From DATAES01 sp036493595 (GTDB lineage: Bacteria; Actinomycetota; Acidimicrobiia; Acidimicrobiales; JACDCH01): a stretch of DNA of 15,253 nt. The stretch's first letter is position 1, and every line of letters begins with the position of its first letter. The notes below the pieces were generated by a model. The model was not told where the DNA came from. It was given only the letters and a program-made list of their open reading frames with translations, and did no database searches. The DNA lies in contig DASXPN010000122.1 in the NCBI GenBank assembly GCA_036493595.1, forward strand, positions 1 through 15,253, written 5' to 3'. This document shows positions 8,189-13,867 of this stretch, piece after piece. Both the position numbers and the translations under genes were made by a program.

Positions 8189-8575
8189 TCAGTCCTCGGG
8201 GTGTGACCCGCGCTCGAACACACAGAACTCGTTGCCTTCGGGATCGGCGAGCACGGTCCATTTGGCCAGCCGGTCGACGACCGATGCGCCTCGGCCGACG
8301 AGCTCGTCGACATCGCCCATGACGTCGACGTGGACTCGGTTCTTCACCACCTTCGGCTCGGGCACTCGACAGAACCAGAACCCCGGACCCTTCTCGTCAA
8401 TCGGGTCGACGGCGATGTTCGGATCGTCCTCACGACGGTCGATCCCGTCGGCGCGTAGTTGCGCCAGATCGGCGTCGGAGTGCGGGCGCACGCGATAGCC
8501 GAGCGTTTCGGCCCACCAGTGGGCGAGTGTCCACGGGTCTCGGCAGTCGAAGCAGATGTCCTTCAGACGTCCCAT
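8189..8575 (-). CDS. VOC / glyoxalase-like protein
   Basis: ATG at 8575 gives 128 residues. The opening GRLKDICFDCRDPWTLAHWWAETLGY and the ending KWTVLADPEGNEFCVFER are typical of the actinobacterial Glyoxalase_6-type VOC proteins, single-domain beta-alpha-beta-beta-beta folds that dimerise to form a metal or ligand site. KVVKNRVHVDVMGDVDELV is the second module's first strand and helix, with H in the usual ligand position. Such proteins serve in resistance, isomerisation or ring cleavage, and the sequence does not tell which. An in-frame upstream ATG would add about 54 residues with no family character, so the shorter form is preferred. A GAGG stretch lies about 14 nt upstream, too far for a good SD. 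Confidence 0.85.
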   Translation of the reverse strand: MGRLKDICFDCRDPWTLAHWWAETLGYRVRPHSDADLAQLRADGIDRREDDPNIAVDPIDEKGPGFWFCRVPEPKVVKNRVHVDVMGDVDELVGRGASVVDRLAKWTVLADPEGNEFCVFERGSHPED

Positions 8576-8791
8576 CGGGCAAGTCTCGACCTCAGCGAAG
8601 TGCAGATGGGTCGATGCGGAGTTGCCGAGGTCCACGATCACACGCTGAGTGGTGCGAAGACGACTTTGCGTTGCGACAACCGCTCGAACTTCCACGATTC
8701 GTGTGGTGGCGGTGACGGATCGTTCACAGGTCAGCAAAACCAGCCGCCCTGCTCTTTCGGGACGCGAACCCAGTCTCTAACCTCACCCACG

Positions 8792-9538
8792 GTGACGTTT
8801 CGGCGGTGGTTGCTACTCGGAGCGTGTTCGCTCCTGTTCGTTGCGTGCGGACATCGTGGCTGGCAGCGAACGGCTGACGGCACGCAGGTGTCGATCGTTC
8901 CCGCACCCACGTTGCCGACCCTCACGACTCCTACGACGGCCGCTACGTCACCCGCGTCCGATACGACCACATCGGCGCCAGCGGCATCCGATCCGACGTC
9001 GACCACGACGCCGGGGACCACCCCGACCAAGGTGGGTCACGGCTCCGCCTCCAATAGCGGCCCAGCGACGCAAGTGTGGTTGGTCGACTTCCCTCAAAGC
9101 CTGCCGATCGAGAGCACCTTCGCCGGGGACTGCGGCTCGTCGAACGCGGACCTCGGCCGCGCGACTGCGTACCGCTGTGTCGCCGGCAACGAGGTTGTCG
9201 ATCCGTGTTTCGCGGATCCGTCGGGCGCCGTTGGCTACCTGTTGTGCATCGACAACATGTCGGCGACGAAGGCGATCCATGTCGATCCGACGAGCCGGCA
9301 GGATGACCCGCGACCGTCCATGGACCATTCGTTGCCGTGGATCGTCGGACTGGTCGACGGACAGCAGTGTGTGCGTAGCTCCGGCGGCCAAATCAACGGG
9401 CAAGACCTCAACTACGACTGTCCCGACGGACATGTCTACGGCGCCCCGAACAGGGCGTCGAGTCGGTGGTCAGTCGCGTACGAGCCGGGCAACAGCGGAT
9501 TGTTGACACCGGTCGACCTCAAGAACGCGTACTTCTAG
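8792..9538 (+). CDS. Putative secreted lipoprotein with Thr/Ser/Pro linker and Cys-rich C-terminal domain
   Basis: No family recognised. GTG at 8792 gives 248 residues. The N-terminus is a short basic-hydrophobic signal (FRRWLLLGACSLLFVAC) ending in a lipobox-like FVA-C19, so lipid attachment outside the membrane is likely but not certain; C12 is too close to the start. Residues about 36-80 are a Thr/Pro/Ser/Ala low-complexity linker, as expected for a cell-wall spacer. The C-terminal domain (about 93-248) contains six cysteines (114, 129, 139, 152, 193, 210), which could form three disulfides, and motifs VVDPCFADP and GYLLCIDN. No SD is seen. TAACCT (8778-8783) lies 8 nt before the GTG and could be a -10 box for a leaderless transcript. 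The last 20 bp overlap the convergent TetR gene. Base composition in the linker is skewed only by the repeated Thr/Pro codons. Confidence 0.72.
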   Translation: MTFRRWLLLGACSLLFVACGHRGWQRTADGTQVSIVPAPTLPTLTTPTTAATSPASDTTTSAPAASDPTSTTTPGTTPTKVGHGSASNSGPATQVWLVDFPQSLPIESTFAGDCGSSNADLGRATAYRCVAGNEVVDPCFADPSGAVGYLLCIDNMSATKAIHVDPTSRQDDPRPSMDHSLPWIVGLVDGQQCVRSSGGQINGQDLNYDCPDGHVYGAPNRASSRWSVAYEPGNSGLLTPVDLKNAYF

Positions 9539-10175
9539 CAGCCGCTTCCGCAAGCATCGCTTCGATGAGTGCGCGGGTGGTCCAGCGAATCACCGCTTCT
9601 TCGTCCGCGGCATTGAGACCGCGCACATCTCGGAGCACGACCATCGCTTCCCACCCGAGCATGACCGCGAGCGCGGAGACCAGGCGGTCGTACTGCTCGT
9701 CATCGAGCTGAGAGCGGATCGGTTCGACGGCGCGCTCGATCCATTCGATGCGCCGGTAACCACGCCGGACCCCGTCGTTGGCGGGCGGCGCGTCCACGGT
9801 GAGGCTGATGATCTTGCGCCCGAGCGGGAGCGCCTTCGGCGCGAGATCCACAAGTGCCTTCGCCAGCGCGTCCGCGCGAGCGAAGACGTCGTCGCCATGT
9901 CGATCTGGATCGAGCACGGCATCGACCGAAGTCTCGGCCAACAGACCGGTTGCCGCGTCGAGCAGCAGTTGGTCGATGGTTGGGAAGTACATGTAGATCG
10001 TTCGGCGCGACACGTCCGCCGCCGCCGCGATGTCGTCGATCGAGGGCGACTGCCCGTCGGTGATGAGTTGGCGCGTCGCGTCGACGATGGCCTTGCGGGT
10101 CCGTCGTCGCTGCGCCACTCGCCCGGTCGAGGGCTCGCTCGCAGCCGCGGGATCCAGGCCCGATCGAGTCGCCAC
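9519..10175 (-). CDS. TetR-family transcriptional regulator
   Basis: GTG at 10175 gives 218 residues; an in-frame ATG at 10202 would add nine. The N-terminal HTH is clear: RRTRKAIVDATRQLI (helix 1), PSIDDIAAAADVSRRTIYMYFP (HTH with recognition helix) and TIDQLLLDAATGLL (helix 4). The rest (about 80-218) is the helical ligand/dimer domain, with VSALAVMLGWEAMVVLRDVRGL and TTRALIEAMLAEAAA near the end. The ligand is not predictable. GTG 10175 is favoured because TATACT (10187-10182) stands exactly 6 nt upstream, as in leaderless actinobacterial transcripts. A CGTGC-N7-GCACG palindrome at 10192-10208 would suit autoregulation. The target genes could be itself or the HhH-GPD gene across the 273-bp divergent region. 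The 3' end overlaps the lipoprotein gene by 20 bp. Confidence 0.88.
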   Translation of the reverse strand: MATRSGLDPAAASEPSTGRVAQRRRTRKAIVDATRQLITDGQSPSIDDIAAAADVSRRTIYMYFPTIDQLLLDAATGLLAETSVDAVLDPDRHGDDVFARADALAKALVDLAPKALPLGRKIISLTVDAPPANDGVRRGYRRIEWIERAVEPIRSQLDDEQYDRLVSALAVMLGWEAMVVLRDVRGLNAADEEAVIRWTTRALIEAMLAEAAARSTRS

Positions 10176-10180
10176 GGCGT

Positions 10181-10214
10181 GAGTATAACGACGTGCACTC
10201 ATAGCACGAGTATG
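10181..10214 (-). promoter_or_regulatory. TetR promoter region: duplicated -10-like boxes before alternative starts, plus palindrome
   Basis: On the minus strand, ATACTC-N5-ATG (start at 10202) and ATACTC-N5-GTG (start at 10175) occur 27 bp apart, in the same reading frame. The hexamers ending 6 nt before each start are CATACT (10214-10209) and TATACT (10187-10182), the second being 5/6 to the TATAAT consensus. Between them lies CGTGC (10192-10196) / GCACG (10204-10208), an inverted repeat with a 7-nt centre, placed near the -35 region of the downstream box and thus a plausible TetR operator. No good -35 hexamer was found for either. The layout is seen directly; the function is inferred. Confidence 0.45.
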
Positions 10215-10386
10215 CAATCTGCCACTGCCGTCGACGCTGCGCGCGGCGCGTTGACGTCCGAGGCGTGCCGTGTTCTGGGTCGACGCAACCACGGTTCCCG
10301 TGGCTGGGCCGTCACAGATCCGACGCCTCCTCGTTCTGTGTCGGCCGAACGACGTCGGTCCGTGGCTCAGTCGACAATGTGCGAGA

Positions 10387-10448
10387 ACGGGGACGGGGAC
10401 GCGGCGGAGAGGCGGGGCGGAGAGACGAGGGCGGGACGGGGACGGGGA
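10387..10448 (+). repeat. G-tract region with G-quadruplex-forming motif and 13-bp direct repeat
   Basis: ACGGGGACGGGGA occurs at 10387-10399 and again at 10436-10448. The second copy, with the two G-triplets before it, makes GGG-C-GGG-AC-GGGG-AC-GGGG (10429-10447), a four-tract motif with loops of 1, 2 and 2 nt. A further GGGG lies at 10414-10417. The whole tract is purine-rich on the plus strand and ends 28 bp before the HhH-GPD start codon, about where a -35 element would be expected if the AT-rich TATGCCATAGT (10453-10463) contains the -10. That it folds in vivo is inference. Confidence 0.6.
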
Positions 10449-10475
10449 TGTCTATGCCATAGTCAATCTGGACTC

Positions 10476-11051
10476 ATGGCGAAGATTGCGATCACCGGTA
10501 ACAACGAGGCCGACGAGCTCCTCGAGCAGGATCCCCTCGCGCTCGTTCTCGGGATGATGCTCGACCAGCAGGTGCCGATGGAGTGGGCGTTCACCGGGCC
10601 CTACACGTTGCAACAGCGGTTGGGCGGCAAGCTCGATGCTGCGCAGATCGCGTCGATGGATCCCGACGAGTTCGTCGCGGTATGCAAGGGGCCGCCCGCG
10701 ATCCATCGCTTCCCGGGCTCGATGGGAAAGCGTGCCCAAGCGTTGGCGCAGCACATCGTGGATGACTACGACGGCGACGCGAGTGCGATCTGGCGTGACG
10801 TCGAGTCGGGTGACGAGTTGCGCACACGATTGATGGCGCTGCCCGGTTACGGCGCGGAGAAGACACGCATCTTCATCGCGCTGCTGGCCAAGCGACTCGG
10901 CGTGAAGCCGCAGGGTTGGCAGGAGGTGGCGGGGCCGTTCGCAGACGACACGCCGCGCTCGGTTGCCGACATCGATTCGCCGGAGACGCTCGCTCGCGTC
11001 CGTCAGTGGAAGCAAGCGCAGAAGGCGAAGGGCAAGACCAAGGCCGACTGA
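10476..11051 (+). CDS. HhH-GPD family protein (TIGR03252 type)
   Basis: ATG at 10476 gives 191 residues. The protein matches the actinobacterial uncharacterised HhH-GPD family TIGR03252: LALVLGMMLDQQVPMEWAF (21-39) is the helix with the QQ typical of this superfamily, and LPGYGAEKTRIFIALLAKRLG (122-142) is the helix-hairpin-helix. The HhH-GPD superfamily comprises base-excision DNA glycosylases (EndoIII, MutY, AlkA). K129 stands near the position of the EndoIII catalytic lysine, but I see no clear counterpart of the V-D-T/S-H segment with the catalytic Asp after the hairpin, so glycosylase activity is uncertain. The C-terminus is Lys-rich (KQAQKAKGKTKAD). There is no SD; a G-rich tract and an AT-rich patch lie just upstream. 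The 62-residue ORF follows 124 bp later on the same strand. Confidence 0.87.
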   Translation: MAKIAITGNNEADELLEQDPLALVLGMMLDQQVPMEWAFTGPYTLQQRLGGKLDAAQIASMDPDEFVAVCKGPPAIHRFPGSMGKRAQALAQHIVDDYDGDASAIWRDVESGDELRTRLMALPGYGAEKTRIFIALLAKRLGVKPQGWQEVAGPFADDTPRSVADIDSPETLARVRQWKQAQKAKGKTKAD

Positions 11052-11175
11052 CGCGGCGGCACGGCGGCGCGGCCCGCGACGGCTCGCCCTGCACACGAGC
11101 GCCCACATTTCAGGTGTGTGAACACGTCCCCACCATCCGCGACATGGTGCGAGGGCTGCGGTAAACCGGCATCCC

Positions 11176-11364
11176 ATGACGATCACCCCCGAGGTGCGAA
11201 CACTCGTGGGATCAGAGGTCGCCGTGGAGACCACGAGCGGAGTCGTGCTGGGCCTCTTGCTGTCGTGTACTGCGCACAGCCTTTGGTTGGTTTCAGACGA
11301 AGTCGATCTCATGGTGCCGATGGCGACGATCCACGCGGTGCACGCGCCGACACCAGTCGGTTAA
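11176..11364 (+). CDS. Small hypothetical protein, 62 residues, beta-rich
   Basis: Not recognised as a named family. ATG at 11176, TAA at 11362. The sequence alternates hydrophobic and polar residues in a pattern of five short strands: RTLVGSEVAVETT, GVVLGLLLSCTA, HSLWLVSDE, VDLMVPMATIHAVHA. A Gly between strands and a VPMATIHAV ending resemble small Sm/SH3-like barrels, but this is only a fold guess from the pattern. Codon use fits the neighbours, with G/C at third positions. No SD precedes it (GGTAAACCGGCATCCC). It sits between the HhH-GPD gene and the convergent GH4 gene, with 11 bp to the latter's stop. It could be an artefact ORF, but the regular strand pattern argues for a real gene. 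Confidence 0.6.
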   Translation: MTITPEVRTLVGSEVAVETTSGVVLGLLLSCTAHSLWLVSDEVDLMVPMATIHAVHAPTPVG

Positions 11365-11375
11365 CCGAACTCGCT

Positions 11376-12695
11376 TCACACGAACTGGGGCAACCATGCC
11401 GCGGTCGCGGCAAGGAGCTCGTCGGTCATCGCCTCGATCGAACGAAGATCGACGCGCCCGCACAGCGGATCGAGGGCCATCGCTGCACGCGCGTCGGCGC
11501 GGTTGCCGGTGAGCGCGGCTTGCACCGTCAACTCCTGCACGGCGACGTGACGTCGAATCCACTCCGCGCAGGCGTCAGGCGGCACGACCTCGTCACGACC
11601 TCGCACTCCGTCACCGTCGACGATGCCCATCGTCTCCACGACGACATCACTCGGCAGATACGGAGCCTGCCCACGGTTCGGAAGGTTCACCGGGAGCTCG
11701 CGCCGCGTCCCGGTGACGAGCGAGTCGATGAGCGGCGCGACCATCTCGCCTGACGACCACGTCGGCGGTTCGGCACCCCTATCGGCAACGTCGAACAGCG
11801 CGTTGCGATACCCGTCCTCGTCGCGCTCGCGGTCGGCGATCGACGTGAGGTGGATGCCCCACGCCTTGCCCCATCCGGACTCCTCCGTGAGCGCCCACGG
11901 GAAGAATTCCGCGACGTGCCGATCCCCCGCGCCGGCCAGCGCTCCGTAGCGCTCGAACAGGGCGAGCTTCAGCACGTTCTCCGGGGCGAAGAACTTGGCG
12001 TCGGGTCGCTCGGAGAGCGCCCGCTCGAGCCGGGCGAAGCCGTCCTCGCCCTCGATCGTGAGACCAGTGATCCACGGCAGATGGTTCACGCCGGTGATCT
12101 CGAAGCCGATCTGTTCGGCGGGCACGCCACACGCGACGGCGATGAACCAACTCATGATCACGACCTCGTGGCACAGGCCCACGACACGGATCGACGTCTC
12201 GCGCGCGACGGCGCGGGTGAGACATGTCATCGGGTTCGTGATGTTCAACATCCACGCGTCAGGACAGAGGCGCTCCATCTCGCGCGCGACGCCGACGAGA
12301 ACGGGCACGTTGCGCAAGGCGCGGTTGATGCCACCTGGTCCGACGGAGTCGCCGACCGACTGCCTGATGCCGTAGCGCCGCGGCACATCGAGGTCGTGGG
12401 CCATGGACGTGAAGCCGCCAGTGGAGATCGTCACGACGACGAAGTTCGCGCCCCGTAACGCAGACCCGAGATCGGTCGTGGTCTCGACCGTCGCGTTCGC
12501 GCCGACGGTGTGTGCAACCGCAGCCGCATAGCGCGTCATCGGCTCGAGGGACGGCGCGTCGATGTCGTGCAACACGATCGTGGCATCGGACAACGACGGT
12601 GTCGTCATCAGGTCGGTGACGAGCTTCGGTCCCCATTGCCGGCTGCCACCGCCAACGATGACGACACGGGTCGTCTCGCCGGGATCGCGGCTCAC
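11376..12695 (-). CDS. Family 4 glycosyl hydrolase (NAD+/metal-dependent alpha-glucosidase/alpha-galacturonidase type)
   Basis: GTG at 12695 gives 439 residues, the normal GH4 length. GH4 enzymes cleave glycosides by an NAD+-assisted oxidation-elimination mechanism needing Mn2+ and reducing conditions. The N-terminal Rossmann motif is VVIVGGGSRQWGPKLVTDL (11-29). NITNPM (151-156), GLCHE (173-177; C175 and H176) and GVNHLPW (202-208; H205) are the GH4 metal/active-site motifs, and GDRHVAEFFPW (257-267) is also conserved. Specificity (alpha- or beta-, phosphorylated or free sugar, galacturonide) cannot be read; absence of phosphotransferase genes nearby mildly favours a non-phosphorylated substrate. 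Its GTG overlaps the stop of the hydrolase gene (GTGA, 4 bp), so it is the last gene of a minus-strand operon and probably translationally coupled. Confidence 0.93.
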   Translation of the reverse strand: MSRDPGETTRVVIVGGGSRQWGPKLVTDLMTTPSLSDATIVLHDIDAPSLEPMTRYAAAVAHTVGANATVETTTDLGSALRGANFVVVTISTGGFTSMAHDLDVPRRYGIRQSVGDSVGPGGINRALRNVPVLVGVAREMERLCPDAWMLNITNPMTCLTRAVARETSIRVVGLCHEVVIMSWFIAVACGVPAEQIGFEITGVNHLPWITGLTIEGEDGFARLERALSERPDAKFFAPENVLKLALFERYGALAGAGDRHVAEFFPWALTEESGWGKAWGIHLTSIADRERDEDGYRNALFDVADRGAEPPTWSSGEMVAPLIDSLVTGTRRELPVNLPNRGQAPYLPSDVVVETMGIVDGDGVRGRDEVVPPDACAEWIRRHVAVQELTVQAALTGNRADARAAMALDPLCGRVDLRSIEAMTDELLAATAAWLPQFV

Positions 12696-13453
12696 GAGAC
12701 GTGACGCTCGCGATCGAGCCAGCCCAACAGCACGGCGATGCTGCGCGGGTCGTCACGAAGTTGGTGACTCGCGCCCGCGAGGATCCGCATCTCCGCGGAG
12801 CCGTGCGCGTCAGCGATGACGCGCGCGTCGAAGTCTGGCACCAGGTCGTCGTCGGTGCCGTGCACGACGAGTAGGGGTCGGGGCGCATAGTCCGCGACGC
12901 AGTGGAGCGGACGGATGGCGCGCAGGTCATGCACCCACGCGTCGAACGAGGCCGGGAAGCTTCGGTCGGAGACGAGGCCGACCTCGCGAGCGTGCTCGAG
13001 CAGCCGTCGCGGCTGGCCACCCCAATCCTCGAAGTCGGCGGGCGCGCCGAGCACGGCGACACCCTTGACGCGGCGATCGCGCGCACCTGCGCACAGGCAC
13101 AACGCGCCGCCCGTACCGAACCCCGCGGCCCACACTCCGGTGACGGCGGGCAACCCGGCGACGTAGCCGATGGCGGCGAGGATGTCCGACAGCCAGCCAC
13201 CGAGCGAGAACTGCCCCTCGGACTCGCCGGCGCCGCGGCACGTGAACGACAGCGCCACCCAGCCGAGCTCTTGGGCGATGCGGTCAGCGAGTTGCGGATG
13301 CGTGAACGCGGTTGAGGGCGCCCCGCCTTCGCCGGCGCGGAAGCTGTGACACAGCACGACCGCGGGGGTACCGGTCGCGTGGCGAGCGGTCGGCACCGCC
13401 AAGTAGCCGTGGAGCTCGAGGACTCCGGACTTGAACGTGCACCGGCCGGCCAT
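12692..13453 (-). CDS. Alpha/beta-hydrolase-fold protein with Gly at the nucleophile position
   Basis: ATG at 13453 gives 253 residues, a compact dienelactone hydrolase/acyl-peptidase-like fold. Seen in order: ELHGYLAVPTA, AVVLCHSFRAGEGG (oxyanion-side HS/HG motif, about 31-44), LSFTCRGAGESEG (69-80), the nucleophile elbow AAGFGTGGALC (109-119), LLVVHGTDDDLVP (194-206) with D202 as acid, and ILAGASHQL with H230 as base. The elbow should read G-x-S-x-G, but residue 113 is Gly (codon GGT, one base from AGT Ser), so a classical serine hydrolase mechanism is not possible. The Asp and His are retained. It may be an inactive or altered member, or a sequence variant. Longer in-frame starts overlap the small upstream gene and lack family character. 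It lies 11 bp after that gene and overlaps the GH4 start by 4 bp. Confidence 0.85.
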   Translation of the reverse strand: MAGRCTFKSGVLELHGYLAVPTARHATGTPAVVLCHSFRAGEGGAPSTAFTHPQLADRIAQELGWVALSFTCRGAGESEGQFSLGGWLSDILAAIGYVAGLPAVTGVWAAGFGTGGALCLCAGARDRRVKGVAVLGAPADFEDWGGQPRRLLEHAREVGLVSDRSFPASFDAWVHDLRAIRPLHCVADYAPRPLLVVHGTDDDLVPDFDARVIADAHGSAEMRILAGASHQLRDDPRSIAVLLGWLDRERHVS

Positions 13454-13464
13454 GCGGACGAACT

Positions 13465-13683
13465 TCAGTCGTCGTCGGAGCGGACGCCCTCGCAACGGCC
13501 GCACCGGCGATACCCGCGGTTGTGCGCCTCCGCCAGCGTGTCGGGGCCGAAGCAGAGATACGTCTCCGCCTCGATCAGGTCGCCGATGATCTCGGGGTCG
13601 GTGCATGCATCGACGTCGTGGACGATCTGATCGCGCTTGTCCCCGAGCCACTGCTGGTGTTCGAACCTCGTCGGGCGGTCCAT
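13465..13683 (-). CDS. Small Cys-containing hypothetical protein, 72 residues
   Basis: Not recognised. ATG at 13683 gives 72 residues, mostly helical and acidic: FEHQQWLGDKRDQIVHDVDA, DPEIIGDLIEAETYL, PDTLAEAHNRGYRRCGRC. It has four cysteines (27, 44, 61, 64), with C61-G-R-C64 as a CxxC that could bind metal (zinc or iron). The tail is acidic (RSDDD). It is the first gene of the minus-strand cluster with the hydrolase-fold and GH4 genes, and is followed by the hydrolase gene after 11 bp. No SD is visible before its ATG (CTTCCCTGACG). A perfect hairpin lies 25 bp upstream, in its likely leader. The amino-acid composition looks protein-like, unlike the antisense frames, which are Arg/Ala-rich. 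Confidence 0.65.
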   Translation of the reverse strand: MDRPTRFEHQQWLGDKRDQIVHDVDACTDPEIIGDLIEAETYLCFGPDTLAEAHNRGYRRCGRCEGVRSDDD

Positions 13684-13707
13684 CGTCAGGGAAGCTACGT
13701 CAAACGC

Positions 13708-13739
13708 GTGATGGGGAGCCGCATTGGGCTCCCCATCAC
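13708..13739 (-). terminator. Perfect 13-bp hairpin upstream of the 72-residue gene
   Basis: GTGATGGGGAGCC (13708-13720) and GGCTCCCCATCAC (13727-13739) pair without mismatch around a 6-nt loop (GCATTG). On the minus strand it is followed by GCGTTTGACG, with only three T in a row, so it is a possible weak intrinsic terminator or attenuator; on the plus strand TTCGAGATTG follows. As it lies 25 bp before the ATG of the cluster's first gene, control of that gene is a reasonable inference, but an operator or a simple terminator are alternatives. Confidence 0.5.
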
Positions 13740-13813
13740 TTCGAGATTGCTGGAATGAAGCCGGCGGGCGTTTTGTGCGTCGAGTGGGACGAGTCCCCGA
13801 CCGCGTCGCCGGC

Positions 13814-13867
13814 GGTGGCTGGTTGAATTCGCCGGGGGTCCAGCGGCCGCGCTAGCGGCCAGCCACC
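13814..13867. repeat. Nested inverted repeats covering the tiny ORF's stop codon
   Basis: The outer arms are GGTGGCTGG (13814-13822) and CCAGCCACC (13859-13867), perfect over 9 bp. The inner arms are GGCCGC (13845-13850) and GCGGCC (13855-13860), with a GCTA loop. They overlap by 2 bases, so one fold slightly competes with the other. On the minus strand the stop codon TAG of the tiny ORF lies in the inner loop. A cruciform, RNA hairpin or protein-binding role is inferred only. Confidence 0.5.

Noticed and set aside
10293..10475. A coding extension of the HhH-GPD gene upstream of its ATG.
   Set aside because: The frame is open but the translated part is low-complexity (Gly/Arg/Glu from the G-tract) and not part of the family, so it is treated as intergenic.
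12259..13200. 313-codon minus-strand frame overlapping the hydrolase and GH4 genes.
   Set aside because: Out-of-frame shadow; both overlapped genes have continuous family motifs.
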